Shown: positions 32,545 to 41,664, counted from the stretch's first letter. The stretch is 64,000 nt of DNA from Mesorhizobium sp. NFR06 (GCF_900115245.1 NZ_FOVT01000010.1:159476-223475), one strand, 5' to 3'. Notes: generated by a model not told the origin, from the letters alone. Numbers and translations are program-made.

Positions 32545-32703
32545 CGAAACTAGGACTAGCGCGTCGCCTGGTTCCGTTTCCACGCGACGCCTTCAGAGCC
32601 GCCGTGGCGAGAATGACGCCGGTCGGGCTTGGACCGCCATATTCGACGGAGCTGCCATCTGGTCCTGCCGCGCGCCCCGGAATATCCGGCAGCAATCCGT
32701 CAC

Positions 32704-33630
32704 ATGAGCGAAGCCGTGAAGACATCCAGCCCGACCGGCGCCGTTTCCCCGATGATCCCGGTGCTTGTATGCGTCCTGGCGATCCTCCTGCTGTCCGGGA
32801 TGGACGCGGCGATGAAGTCGCTGGTCATCGCGGTGGGTGTGTACAATACGGTGCTGTGGCGCAGCATGGTCGCGAGCTTGGTCGCCGGCGCCGCCTGGTC
32901 GGCGGGGCCGCGCTCGAAACCGACCCTTCCGGTGCTGAGCTTGCACGCGCTGCGCGCCGCGATCGTCGGCATCGTCCTGCTCTCGTTCTTCTGGGGCTTA
33001 GCCAGGCTGCCGCTCGCCGAGGCGATCGGGCTCAGCTTCGTCGCGCCGCTGTTCGCGCTCTTCCTCGCCGCGCTGCTGTTGGGCGAACGCATAAGACGGC
33101 AGGCCGTGTGGGCGTCGCTGGCCGGCATCGCGGGCGTTGCGATCATACTGGCCGGCCAGTTCGGGCAGGCAAGCCACTCGCAGGATGTTCTGATGGGCAC
33201 CGTCGCCGTGCTCGTATCGACGGTGTTCTACGGCTACAACCTGATCCTCGCCCGGCGACAGGCGCTGTTGGCCAAGCCAACAGAGATCATGCTGTTCCAG
33301 AACCTCTTCGTCGCGATCTTCCTCGGTCTTGCCGCGCCCTGGCTCGCGGTTGCACTGCCAAGCGGCCTCTGGCTTTCCTTGGTCGGGGTGACGGCGCTGT
33401 CGCTCGCAGGGCAATTCCTGATGAGTTGGTCCTACGCTCGCGCCGAAGCGCAATATCTGATCCCGACGGAATACTCGGCCTTCATCTGGGCGGTCGCGCT
33501 GGGCTGGTTCTTCTTTGGCGAGGCGATGGCCTGGACCACGCTGGCCGGAGCATGCCTGATCGTCGCCGGCTGCCTGATCGCCGCGCGCGCAAACCCGAAA
33601 CTTGCCGAGCCGATTGAAGCGGCCGTTTGA
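32704..33630 (+). CDS. DMT superfamily (EamA) transporter
   Basis: A 308-residue membrane protein with ten hydrophobic segments in two EamA repeats. It starts MSEAVKTSSPTGAVSPMIPVLVCVLAILLLSGMDAAMKSLVI. The first repeat ends SFVAPLFALFLAALLLGERIRRQ and the second ends TEYSAFIWAVALGWFFFGEAMAW, both with the conserved G-E turn. These transporters export metabolites or amino acids; the substrate is unknown. An in-frame ATG 75 nt upstream would add non-membrane residues typical of an overcalled start. Confidence 0.88.
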   Translation: MSEAVKTSSPTGAVSPMIPVLVCVLAILLLSGMDAAMKSLVIAVGVYNTVLWRSMVASLVAGAAWSAGPRSKPTLPVLSLHALRAAIVGIVLLSFFWGLARLPLAEAIGLSFVAPLFALFLAALLLGERIRRQAVWASLAGIAGVAIILAGQFGQASHSQDVLMGTVAVLVSTVFYGYNLILARRQALLAKPTEIMLFQNLFVAIFLGLAAPWLAVALPSGLWLSLVGVTALSLAGQFLMSWSYARAEAQYLIPTEYSAFIWAVALGWFFFGEAMAWTTLAGACLIVAGCLIAARANPKLAEPIEAAV

Positions 33631-33670
33631 GAAACATCTCATTGGCCGGCAAAATCCGCTTGCCGCGCTG

Positions 33671-33940
33671 TCAGCCTTGCGGGTTGTGCGCCGCGCTTGC
33701 CTTGAGGCGCACGCCCCTGCCGCCCCGATCGCTGGTCTGGTTCTCGCCGATCAGCTCAACGCCGATCTCGTCGAGCGCCTGGATGACCTTCATCAGCGAA
33801 TCGACCACGCCCCTGACGACGCCGTCGCTGGCTTCCATGCGTTGTATGGTCGGGAGCGATATCCCGGCGCGCTCGGCGAGGGTTCTCTGGTCGATGCCGG
33901 CCAATGCCCTTGCAGCGCGCATTTGTGCGGCAGTCATCAT
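33671..33940 (-). CDS. Small XRE-type helix-turn-helix protein (89 aa)
   Basis: Residues 1-60 form a Cro/CI HTH: MTAAQMRAARALAGIDQRTLAERAGISLPTIQRMEASDG, then VVDSLMKVIQALDEIGVELI. The tail (SDRGGRGVRLKASAA) matches the 'R-G-V-R-L' end common to this family of short rhizobial regulators. An AT-rich stretch (33960-34000) upstream probably holds its promoter. The target is unknown. Confidence 0.88.
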   Translation of the reverse strand: MMTAAQMRAARALAGIDQRTLAERAGISLPTIQRMEASDGVVRGVVDSLMKVIQALDEIGVELIGENQTSDRGGRGVRLKASAAHNPQG

Positions 33941-34020
33941 CGGCCAGGATCCATGTTTCTATGCGCAATATCGATGCATAATATATTTATTACAATGTCT
34001 CAACTATCATTCAGGGCGGA

Positions 34021-34722
34021 TCACTCGTCATCCGCCACCACCTTGCGGCGCTGCAAAAGCCGCGCCGCCAGCCAGCACAGCATGGCCCAAGCGAAGCCCG
34101 CGCACCAGCCGGCAAGCACGTCGGACGGCCAGTGGACGCCGAGATAGACGCGGCTGATGCCGACCAGCACGGTAATCAGCACGGCGAGGCCAAGCACGAA
34201 GATCTTGGTACTCCGGTCCGGAAGGAAGCGCGCGGCGAGCGAGCCGAGCGTCAGATAGGTGACGGCCGACAGCATGGCGTGCCCGCTTGGAAAGGACAGC
34301 GACGTCTCGTTGACCAGGTGCGAGACGAGATCGGGCCGCGGCCGGTCGACCTCGAGCTTGAGCAGGCTGGACACCACTTGGCCGCCGGCCACCGCCACGA
34401 ACATGAACAGCGCCCGCGAGGGTCTGCGGATCAACAGCAGATAGACGATCGTGGCCGAAGTGATCAACACCAGCACCGCTGAGCTGCCGAGCGCAGTGAT
34501 GTCGCGAACCGTGCCTTCCAGCCAGGGCGGCCCGATCGGACTGTCCGGCTGCCCGGAATGACGAAAGGCGAGCAGGATTTCGGTGTCGAAGGTGTGCGGC
34601 GTCGTCGCCCTCGCCATCTCCATGAGTTCCACCAGGCCCCATAGCCCGCCGGCGATCGCCAGCCCGGCCAGCAGCACCGGGAATTCCATTTTGTTGAGGA
34701 GCGCGTTGGCGGTCGATTTCAT
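34021..34722 (-). CDS. PAP2 family phosphatase
   Basis: A 233-residue membrane protein with about six helices and the three lipid-phosphatase motifs: KLEVDRPRPD, SFPSGHAM, and SRVYLGVHWPSDVLAGW. These are K-x6-RP, PSGH and SR-x5-H-x3-D with all catalytic residues present. Possible substrates are undecaprenyl diphosphate or phosphatidate-type lipids. The gene starts 18 nt behind the small DMT-like gene, so the two are likely in one operon. Confidence 0.92.
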   Translation of the reverse strand: MKSTANALLNKMEFPVLLAGLAIAGGLWGLVELMEMARATTPHTFDTEILLAFRHSGQPDSPIGPPWLEGTVRDITALGSSAVLVLITSATIVYLLLIRRPSRALFMFVAVAGGQVVSSLLKLEVDRPRPDLVSHLVNETSLSFPSGHAMLSAVTYLTLGSLAARFLPDRSTKIFVLGLAVLITVLVGISRVYLGVHWPSDVLAGWCAGFAWAMLCWLAARLLQRRKVVADDE

Positions 34723-34740
34723 GCGGGCCCTCGGGTCTGG

Positions 34741-35112
34741 CTACAGCCGCTGCATATAGGGTCCGAGGGTGATCAGCGCGACGGCGGCGATCGCCAGCAC
34801 CACGCCGGTCGCCTGCAACGTGTTGAGCCGTTCGCCGAAGAAGACCAGCGCCACGACATTGACCGAGACCAGCTGGATCACCGCCGACAGGCTGAACGAT
34901 ACCGACATGCCGAATTCGCGCACCAGCCTCAGCATGATCAGATTGCCGGCGGAATAGAGCGCAAGCGTCAAAAGGATCTTGCCGAGGCTCGGCGCCAGCC
35001 CCCATTGCTTGGCCGCCGCTGCCGCCAGCAGGAAGATCGCCGTTGAGACGCCGAGCTGCGCCAGTCCCGAGAAGCTCACCTTTTTCACCCCGTCGCCAAC
35101 GGGCCGCGCCAA
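34741..35112 (-). CDS. Four-helix small DMT/EamA-like membrane protein
   Basis: A 123-residue protein with four hydrophobic segments. It contains SLGKILLTLALYSAGNLIMLRLVREFGMSVSFSLSAVIQLVSVNVVALVFFGERLNTLQATGVVLAIAAVALI. The F-F-G-E-R turn followed by a last helix is the second half-repeat of EamA/SMR transporters. SMR-type pumps work as dimers of such four-helix units. No substrate can be named. The N-terminal start is not certain; the sequence upstream shows no better one. Confidence 0.75.
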   Translation of the reverse strand: MARPVGDGVKKVSFSGLAQLGVSTAIFLLAAAAAKQWGLAPSLGKILLTLALYSAGNLIMLRLVREFGMSVSFSLSAVIQLVSVNVVALVFFGERLNTLQATGVVLAIAAVALITLGPYMQRL

Positions 35113-35268
35113 TGCCGGCCGCAGCCCTTGTTTCCGAAGCGGGCGAAGCCGTCAAGCTGGCGGTGGAGGATACGGCGAAGGCCGCAAGCTCCTTCTCATC
35201 GTATAGTGACGCGAGAGAGGGGCCGACATCGATGGCTCCGCCAATCACCAAGAGGACGTCGAAGCCGA

Positions 35269-35285
35269 TGTCACGAAAATGTGAT
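35269..35285 (+). promoter_or_regulatory. Possible Pho box of phoX
   Basis: TGTCAC (35269-35274) and TGTGAT (35280-35285) are direct half-sites whose starts are 11 nt apart, the spacing of PhoB boxes (consensus repeats near TGTCAT). It lies 65 nt before the PhoX start. One half-site deviates, so this is tentative. Confidence 0.3.
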
Positions 35286-35349
35286 CGACGCGCTTTAGGG
35301 GTCGAAAGGTCAAAAATCCAGCCACCCCAAGAAGCCAGAGGAACAGCCT

Positions 35350-37347
35350 ATGACCCACTCCCCCGAGACCCGCTTCCGCACCAGCCAGCTCGAGGAAAAT
35401 GACGGCCCGCCCGTCAACCCGACCGACAACCGCACGATGGGCGAGATCATCGCCGCGCGCTTCTCGCGCCGTGGTTTTCTGATGGGTTCGCTGGCCGTCT
35501 CGGCCATTGCCGCCACCGTCAGCCCGCTGGCTCTGATCGCCGCCGACGAGGCGCGCGCCGCCGAAGGTTCGGCCTTCAAATTCGACGAGCTCGAGGCAGG
35601 CATCGACGACAAGCACCATGTCGCACCGGGTTACGACGCCGACGTGCTGTTGCGCTGGGGCGATCCGCTGTTCGCCGATTCGCCGGACTTCGATCCGCTC
35701 AAGCAATCGGCCGAGGCTCAGGCCAGGCAGTTCGGCCACAACAACGACTATGTCGGCTATATCCCGATCGACGGCTCGGCCGAGCACGGCCTGCTGGTGG
35801 TCAACCACGAATACACCAACCCGCATCTGATGTTCCCCGGCATCGTTTCGATCGTCGAGAAGGACGGAAAGAAGAAGGCCGAGGTCGCGCCGCTGAGCAA
35901 GGAGCAGGTCGATATCGAGATGGCCGCGCATGGCGGCACCATCGTCGAGATCCGCAAAGACGGCGGCAAGTGGCAGGTCGTGCGCGATGGCAAGCTCAAC
36001 CGCCGCATCATGTCGACCACCGAGATGACGCTCTCCGGTCCCGTCGCCGGCCATGATCGCGTCAAGACCAATGCCGATCCGTCCGGCACCAAGGTCATCG
36101 GCACGCTCAACAACTGCGCCGGCGGCGTGACCCCCTGGGGTACCTATGTGATGGCCGAGGAGAACATCCACGGCTATTTCTCGGGCGAGCTGCCGGAAGG
36201 CCACAGGGAAGCCGCCAACTACAAGCGTCTCGGCATTCCCGAAGGCGCCTATGAGTGGGGCGCGCATTACGACCGCTTCAACCTCGCCAAGGAGCCGAAC
36301 GAGTCCAATCGTTTTGGCTGGATCGTCGAGGTCGACGTCAGCGATCCGAACTCGGTGCCGAGGAAGCGCACCGCCATGGGCCGCTTCAAGCATGAGGGCG
36401 CCGAATCGATCGTCGCCAAGGACGGCCGCGTCGTCTTCTATCTCGGCGACGACGAGCGCTTCGACTATGTCTACAAGTTCGTCACCAAGGGGAAGTTTGA
36501 TCCCAACGATCGCGCCGCCAACATGAACCTGCTCGACGACGGCACGCTCTCGGTCGCCAAATTCGCCGAGGACGGCTCGGTCGAATGGATGCCGATCGTC
36601 TTCGGCCAGGGCCCGCTGACGGCCGACAACGGCTTTGCCTCCCAGGCCGACGTGCTGATCGAGACGCGGCGCGCCGCCGACCTGCTCGGCGCCACCAAGA
36701 TGGATCGGCCAGAGGACATCCAGCCCAATGCCGGCAACGGCAAGGTCTATGTCATGCTGACCAACAACACCAAGCGTAAGGCGGAGCAGGTCGACGCCGC
36801 CAATCCACGCGCCGACAACGCCTTCGGCCACATCATCGAGATCGTCGAGGACGGCGGCGACTTCGCCGCCACCAGGGGCAAGTGGGAAGTGCTGTTGAAA
36901 TGCGGCGATCCGTCGATCGCCGCTGTCGGCGCCACCTTCTCGACCGCCACCACCGCCCATGGCTGGTTCGGCATGCCGGATAATTGCGCGGTCGATTCCG
37001 CCGGCCGCTTGTGGGTCGCCACCGACGGCCAGGGCCCGAAGGCCACCGGCCGCACCGACGGCCTGTGGGCAGTCGACACCGAAGGCGCCGCGCGGGCGAC
37101 GTCGAAACTGTTCTTCCGCGTGCCGATCGGCGCCGAAATGTGCGGGCCGCTGTTTCTGCCGGACGACCAGACCGCTTTCGTCGCCGTGCAGCATCCGGGC
37201 GACGGCGGCGAGGATTGGGAAGGCTTTGGCCGCCCCTCTTACTATGAGGATCCGTCGACCCGCTGGCCGGACTTCAAGCCGGACATGCCGGTGCGGCCTT
37301 CGGTCGTCGCCATCACCAGGCAGGGCGGCGGCAAGATCGCGGTCTGA
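35350..37347 (+). CDS. phoX: PhoX family alkaline phosphatase
   Basis: A 665-residue secreted phosphatase. Near residue 36 it has a twin-arginine signal (RFSRRGFLMGSLAVSAIAAT), with cleavage after ADEARA near residue 75, so export of the folded, metal-loaded protein is likely. PhoX motifs include GYIPIDGSAEHGLLVVNHEYTNPHLMFPG, NNCAGGVTPWGTYVMAEENIHGYF, RFGWIVEVDVSDP, and WFGMPDNCAVDSAGRLWVATDGQ. PhoX uses calcium and iron to free phosphate from esters. GAGG precedes the start. Confidence 0.93.
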   Translation: MTHSPETRFRTSQLEENDGPPVNPTDNRTMGEIIAARFSRRGFLMGSLAVSAIAATVSPLALIAADEARAAEGSAFKFDELEAGIDDKHHVAPGYDADVLLRWGDPLFADSPDFDPLKQSAEAQARQFGHNNDYVGYIPIDGSAEHGLLVVNHEYTNPHLMFPGIVSIVEKDGKKKAEVAPLSKEQVDIEMAAHGGTIVEIRKDGGKWQVVRDGKLNRRIMSTTEMTLSGPVAGHDRVKTNADPSGTKVIGTLNNCAGGVTPWGTYVMAEENIHGYFSGELPEGHREAANYKRLGIPEGAYEWGAHYDRFNLAKEPNESNRFGWIVEVDVSDPNSVPRKRTAMGRFKHEGAESIVAKDGRVVFYLGDDERFDYVYKFVTKGKFDPNDRAANMNLLDDGTLSVAKFAEDGSVEWMPIVFGQGPLTADNGFASQADVLIETRRAADLLGATKMDRPEDIQPNAGNGKVYVMLTNNTKRKAEQVDAANPRADNAFGHIIEIVEDGGDFAATRGKWEVLLKCGDPSIAAVGATFSTATTAHGWFGMPDNCAVDSAGRLWVATDGQGPKATGRTDGLWAVDTEGAARATSKLFFRVPIGAEMCGPLFLPDDQTAFVAVQHPGDGGEDWEGFGRPSYYEDPSTRWPDFKPDMPVRPSVVAITRQGGGKIAV

Positions 37348-37373
37348 CGGAATCGCCGTTTGCACCCGCAGGA

Positions 37374-37409
37374 AGGGGACCTCGGACCGATGAGGTCCCT
37401 TCTTCTTGC
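37374..37409 (+). terminator. Rho-independent terminator of phoX
   Basis: GGGACCTC (37376-37383) and GAGGTCCC (37392-37399) are perfectly inverted around GGACCGAT and are followed by TTCTTCTT. The stem and the T-rich tail fit an intrinsic terminator. Confidence 0.65.
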
Positions 37410-37523
37410 GTGGAACCGTTCAAGCCTCGGAAACACCCTGGGCGTCACTCCTGGACCTTCTTGTGTCAGAACGAACGGCAACGCCGGAAGCCGTCGCTCG
37501 TTCGACGTACCGTATCGAGGGAG

Positions 37524-38516
37524 TCAGAGCGAAACCTGTCGGCCCTTGCCATTCCTGACGGCTCGGCGATAGGCGAGGTCAGCCGTGACCATGTCCTCCA
37601 TTGCGATACCCATCGCTTTGTACATCGTGATTTGCTGGTCCGAGATGCGCCCCGGCCGCATCCCCAGCAACATCTGACCGAGCTCAGTGCCAGTTTTGGG
37701 GTCACGGCCCGCAAGTTCACATGAGCCCACAGGCGCGAGCTCGAACGCTTCCAGCGTCTCCACGAAGAGGTTCCCTCTGCCAAAGAGATCAATCGGGAAC
37801 TCTCCTTTGGGAGGCGCCACTCCGACCGATGAGACATGCGTGCCCGGGCGCACCCAATTGGCGGAAATGGCTTCTGTGTAGGAGTGGGTTGCCAAACATA
37901 CGACATCCGATGAGCGGACGGCCTCCTCCACGCTCTCAATAGCCACGACGCCGTGATGTTGACTCGCAAGCGCCTGCGCGTCGGAGAAGTTCTTGGAAAC
38001 GACGCGGATTTCGGAGAAGTCGCGGACCAGCGGAAGCAGGTGAAGATGCTGGTTTGCCTGCACACCGGCGCCGACAACAGTGGCGATCTTCGCATCGCGC
38101 CTTGCGAGTTCCCTCACCGACAGAACGGCTGAACCCGATGTCCTCACCGCCGTGATATATGTGCCATCCATGATACAGACCGGCATTCCGGTTTCAGGAT
38201 CGAACAGATGTATCGTCGCCAGGTGGCTGGGGATGCCTTGCCCTATGTTCCCCTCGAAAACATTGACGAGCTTTACCGTCAAATGCATGCCTTCCATCCA
38301 GGCGGGCATTGCCAGCGAATAGCCCTTGTTCGGAATGTCGAGCTCCGGGCGCGCCGGGTTCACGACCTTGCCGCCGGACAGCGCCTTGAAGCCACCGGCA
38401 AGCGCATCGAGCAGCTCGCGAAGATCGATGCAGCTTACGACTTCTTCTTCGCTCAATATGAGGACCGGAACATCACCCTTTACCAGGGTGTTCCTGATAT
38501 TTGCTTTTGCATGCAT
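37524..38516 (-). CDS. Ornithine cyclodeaminase/mu-crystallin family protein
   Basis: A 330-residue NAD-dependent enzyme. It has LTVKLVNVFEGNIGQGIPSHLATIHLFDPETGMPVCIMDGTYITAVRTSGSAVLSVRELAR. The Rossmann loop is IATVVGAGVQANQHLHLLPLV, and the region CLATHSYTEAISANWVRPGTHVSSVG follows. Members deaminate ornithine to proline or reduce imino acids; which one is not clear. It is divergent from an Lrp-type regulator, a standard pairing for amino-acid catabolism. Base composition of this gene and its neighbour is less GC-rich than the surroundings. Confidence 0.9.
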   Translation of the reverse strand: MHAKANIRNTLVKGDVPVLILSEEEVVSCIDLRELLDALAGGFKALSGGKVVNPARPELDIPNKGYSLAMPAWMEGMHLTVKLVNVFEGNIGQGIPSHLATIHLFDPETGMPVCIMDGTYITAVRTSGSAVLSVRELARRDAKIATVVGAGVQANQHLHLLPLVRDFSEIRVVSKNFSDAQALASQHHGVVAIESVEEAVRSSDVVCLATHSYTEAISANWVRPGTHVSSVGVAPPKGEFPIDLFGRGNLFVETLEAFELAPVGSCELAGRDPKTGTELGQMLLGMRPGRISDQQITMYKAMGIAMEDMVTADLAYRRAVRNGKGRQVSL

Positions 38517-38647
38517 GGATCGAATACCCTTAATTGCCTTGGTGCGACTTTCACGTTATTTCGATAGGATGGTTCGTTGAAATATGTTAATTTCCGCAAT
38601 TATCTTTGGAATCCACGGTTCAAACCGATTAAAAGTGTGAATAGCGC

Positions 38648-39109
38648 ATGAGCAACTTGGACAATGTAGATCGCCAGCTGCTCCGCCTTCTGCAAAATGA
38701 TGGCCGTCGAACCGTGCTGGATTTGGCGCAACGTGTAGGCTTGTCGCCCACGGGCGCTTCTCTGCGGATAAAGCGGCTGTTTGAGGAAGGTGTGATCAGG
38801 GCAGTCAGGGCGGTATTGGACCCCTCAAAGATCGGTAGGGGAACGCTGGTTTTTGTCGAGGTGCGGCTGGATCACACAGCACCTCATGTGTTCGACCGGT
38901 TCGCTGAAGCAGTTTCGAAAGCACCAGAAATTCTCGAGTGCCACATGGTGGTCGGGGGCTTCGACTATCTGATAAAAGCCCGCATCTCTGACATGGCGGT
39001 CTTCCAAGAGTTTTTACAGCGCGTCATCTTATCCCTTCCCGGCGTTCGAGAGACGCACACATATACCTCCATCGCCGACGTGAAGCCCGATGCGCTTTTG
39101 CCCATATGA
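38648..39109 (+). CDS. Lrp/AsnC family transcriptional regulator
   Basis: A 153-residue regulator: N-terminal HTH (MSNLDNVDRQLLRLLQNDGRRTVLDLAQRVGLSPTGASLRIKRLFEEGVI) and a C-terminal RAM ligand domain (LVFVEVRLDHTAPHVFDRFAEAVSKAPEILECHMVVGGFDYLIKARISDMAVFQEFL). It probably controls the divergent cyclodeaminase gene. The 130-nt AT-rich space between them (38517-38647) holds both promoters. Confidence 0.94.
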   Translation: MSNLDNVDRQLLRLLQNDGRRTVLDLAQRVGLSPTGASLRIKRLFEEGVIRAVRAVLDPSKIGRGTLVFVEVRLDHTAPHVFDRFAEAVSKAPEILECHMVVGGFDYLIKARISDMAVFQEFLQRVILSLPGVRETHTYTSIADVKPDALLPI

Positions 39110-39218
39110 GCGGGCTTGCACCTACTGCCTTCGATTACGCCGCGCCGACGGTGCAGGCTAATCTCGATAAAGGCGAGGATGACGAAGCGACGGTCGGTTG
39201 GGCCAATCCAAGGGGCAA

Positions 39219-39899
39219 TCACCCGGCGCGTCGAACAACCGCCATGTTCAGCTTGGTTCTCAACCGGAAGCCAATCGACTCGTAGAGCCTGATGGCCGCG
39301 GCGTTACTGTCGTAGGCGTGAAGGTAAGGGATCTCGCCGCGCGCCATGATCCGGTCTGCCACGAAGAGCGACAGCAGCCGGGCAAGGCCGGCGCCGCGGA
39401 AGTCTGGATGCGAGCAGACGCCGCTGAGTTCTGAGTAGCCGGGCTGCTTCATGCGCTCGCCGGCCATGGCGGCCAGCCGGCCGTCGATCTTCACGCCCCA
39501 GAATTCGCCGAGGCTCAAGGCCTCCAGCGTGAACGGGCCGGGCTTGGTGAGCGACGCCAGGGCGAGCATCTCGGCTGCATCGTCAGGCGTCAGTCGCTGC
39601 ACACGCTCGTCGGACACGGCTTGAACCGGCTGCTCGGCGACCATCTGCACCAGCGACGCGGTCGAAACCGCGGAAAGCTCCGCAGGCAGGACGATCGTAT
39701 CCGCCTGAACCAGGATCGAGCTCTCAAGCGGCGGGATAAGCTTGCCGAGCGCGCGCAGGCTTTCTGCGTCGTCCGCCGCGGTGGCGGCGAAAGGAACGAT
39801 CGACGGCCGGTACCGCCGGGCGAGGGTACCGCCTTCCGCGAAGGCCTGATGGCGTGTCGCAAGCGCGCTCCAGATGGGACGGTCGAGAACGTGTTTCAT
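39219..39899 (-). CDS. GNAT family N-acetyltransferase (FR47-like)
   Basis: A 226-residue protein. Its C-terminal half is a GNAT fold (AEMLALASLTKPGPFTLEAL, GVKIDGRLAAMAGERM, SELSGVCSHPDFRGAGLARLLSLFVADRIMARGEIPYLHAYDSNAAAIRLYESIGFRLRTKL). The acetyl-CoA loop is HPDFRGAGLA. The substrate is unknown. The start at 39899 overlaps the stop of the MarR gene by 4 nt, so the two form an operon and the enzyme may act on the signal that MarR senses. Confidence 0.9.
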   Translation of the reverse strand: MKHVLDRPIWSALATRHQAFAEGGTLARRYRPSIVPFAATAADDAESLRALGKLIPPLESSILVQADTIVLPAELSAVSTASLVQMVAEQPVQAVSDERVQRLTPDDAAEMLALASLTKPGPFTLEALSLGEFWGVKIDGRLAAMAGERMKQPGYSELSGVCSHPDFRGAGLARLLSLFVADRIMARGEIPYLHAYDSNAAAIRLYESIGFRLRTKLNMAVVRRAG

Positions 39900-40387
39900 G
39901 GCGCGCCGGCCTTGGCTTTTTCCGCGCGGCGATCGAGCGAGGTCGCGGCCAACCGGTCCTCGATGGCGGCGAGCTGACCAAGCAGCGGCCCGGAGAGATC
40001 CGCGCACAGTTCCGCCACTGCGGCCTCGATGCTGGGCCAGACGTCCCGCTTCGCCTCGTCGACCAGCCGCCGGCCGTCACGCGAGAGGGAGACGATGCGG
40101 CGCCGCTGGTCGTCGTTCGGCGGGTTGACCTCGACCAACCCCAGTTCGGCGAGCAGCGCCACGCTGCGCGTCACGCCCGGTTGCGCGACGCCGAGCGATT
40201 GCGCCAGCTCGCCGACCGGCAGCGGACCAAGCCTGTCGAGCGCGGCGAGCAGTGGGTATTGGCTCGACTGGATGCATACGTCCAGGCGGTCGAGCACACG
40301 CTGCGTGTCGCCCTGCAGCAGCTCGCCTATTCGCTTCATCCGGCTGCCGAGGCAGAGAAAGCCGAGGGATCGAAGAACATCTTCCAT
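39896..40387 (-). CDS. MarR family transcriptional regulator
   Basis: A 163-residue winged-helix regulator: LDRLDVCIQSSQYPLLAALDRLGPLPVGELAQSLGVAQPGVTRSVALLAELGLVEVNPPNDDQRRRIVSLSRDGRRLVDEA. The R-x-x-x-L-(T/S)-x-x-G wing is typical. GGAGG lies just before the ATG at 40387. It is first in an operon with the acetyltransferase and divergent from the DUF2156 gene. Inverted ACTTGATATA and ATCAAGCTAT half-sites lie at 40412-40450 in between. Confidence 0.92.
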   Translation of the reverse strand: MEDVLRSLGFLCLGSRMKRIGELLQGDTQRVLDRLDVCIQSSQYPLLAALDRLGPLPVGELAQSLGVAQPGVTRSVALLAELGLVEVNPPNDDQRRRIVSLSRDGRRLVDEAKRDVWPSIEAAVAELCADLSGPLLGQLAAIEDRLAATSLDRRAEKAKAGAP

Positions 40388-40411
40388 GGGCTCCTCCGTC
40401 AAATAACCATA

Positions 40412-40450
40412 ACTTGATATATAACATTGCATGGAAAAATCAAGCTATAT
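40412..40450. promoter_or_regulatory. Inverted half-sites upstream of the MarR gene
   Basis: ACTTGATATATA (40412-40423) and AATCAAGCTATAT (40438-40450) are imperfect inverse copies in an AT-rich patch. They lie 25 nt before the MarR start, a likely autoregulatory operator that may also act on the gene at 40627. Confidence 0.4.
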
Positions 40451-40626
40451 CCACGAATCCATCCTGGCTGACGAGAGGGCGCTTTACCACATTTGCCCTT
40501 CATTCGCGGCCAATTGCGTCCTATATCGCGCGGGCGGCGTGACCGATCGGTCGCGTCGGCGATTCGGGATCTCCACGGCGGTCGCGCTTGGGTTGCGGGT
40601 CCCCCATTCACCGGCACGCGGAGCTC

Positions 40627-41664
40627 ATGGCGCCCCTGCGCATCTACTTCGACAGGCTTCTCGATGCCGCGGCGCCCAAGGTTCCGCGGCGCGAGCTGAC
40701 GGATGCCGAACGCCTGGCTCTGGTGCGCCGTCACGGCGATTTCTCGCTCGCCTATTCCACCGCCGTGCAGCAGAAGCTGTCCTATTTCAGCGACGGCGAT
40801 GGCTACATCGCCTTCGGCACCAAGATGAGCCGCCATTTCGCGCTCGGCGATCCGGTGGTCGATGCGGCGGGCCGCCCGGCCTATATCAAGCGCTTCGTCG
40901 AGGCCGCGGGCAGTCCCTGGTTCGTCCAGATCGGCGCCGATTCGGCCAAGGTGCTGGCCGGCCTCGGCTACCAGGTCAATCGCCTCGGCATCGACACAAG
41001 GCTGGTGTTGCCGGCGCATGATTTTTCCGGCAAGCGCAACGAGACCGTGCGCTATTCCGAACGCTGGCTGGCGAAGAAGGGTTTTGTCCTCGCCGAGGAC
41101 AGGGGCGACGGGCTGCTCGACGAGATCAGCCAGCTTTCCGCCGACTGGCGCAAAGAGCGCATCATCAAGCGCTGGGAGATGGGCTTCCTCAACCGTCGCT
41201 TTTCCGAAGAGATCGGCCCAGACATGCGCCGATTCCTCCTGCACAGCCCCGAAGGCCGGCTTCTCGCCATCCTCGACTTCGATCCGCTGTTCCGCGACGG
41301 CAAGGTCGTCGGCTACACCACCGCCTTCAAGCGCAAGCAGGTCGACGCCACGCCGCATGCCGAGGTCGGGCTGACCAAATTCGCCGTCGACCGGTTTCGC
41401 GAGGAAGGCGTCTCCGTGGTGACGCTCGGGCTCTCGCCGCTGCTCGACATCGAGCCGAGCGGCTTTGCCGAATCGAGCTTCTGGCGCGGCGCCTTCCAGC
41501 GCGCCTACAACTCGCCCTGGGTCAACCGCTCGCGCTTCAACCTGCAGGGCCAGGCCGCCTTCAAGCGCCGCTTCCACGGTGTCGAGGAGCCGACCTATGT
41601 CGCGTTCCGCAAGGGGACCTTCGTGGAGATGCTGGGGCTGCTGCGGCTGATCAAGGCGATTTAG
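40627..41664 (+). CDS. DUF2156 (phosphatidylglycerol lysyltransferase C-terminal domain) protein
   Basis: A 345-residue soluble protein made of two GNAT-like halves: DFSLAYSTAVQQKLSYFSDGDGYIAFGTKMSRHFALGDPVVD, DETVRYSERWLAKKGF-like positions near 145, RRFLLHSPEGRLLAILDFDPLF, and EVGLTKFAVDRFREEGVSVVTLGLSPL. This is the catalytic part of MprF-type aminoacyl-lipid synthases without the membrane flippase half. It may transfer an amino acid from tRNA to a lipid or another acceptor; that is inferred. The in-frame ATG 39 nt upstream has no better ribosome site. Confidence 0.82.
   Translation: MAPLRIYFDRLLDAAAPKVPRRELTDAERLALVRRHGDFSLAYSTAVQQKLSYFSDGDGYIAFGTKMSRHFALGDPVVDAAGRPAYIKRFVEAAGSPWFVQIGADSAKVLAGLGYQVNRLGIDTRLVLPAHDFSGKRNETVRYSERWLAKKGFVLAEDRGDGLLDEISQLSADWRKERIIKRWEMGFLNRRFSEEIGPDMRRFLLHSPEGRLLAILDFDPLFRDGKVVGYTTAFKRKQVDATPHAEVGLTKFAVDRFREEGVSVVTLGLSPLLDIEPSGFAESSFWRGAFQRAYNSPWVNRSRFNLQGQAAFKRRFHGVEEPTYVAFRKGTFVEMLGLLRLIKAI

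Noticed and set aside
35245..37365. Very long open frame (706 codons) on the minus strand over phoX
   Set aside because: It is the antisense of the phoX coding frame; high-GC codons leave the opposite strand open. The translation has no family features and phoX is unmistakable.
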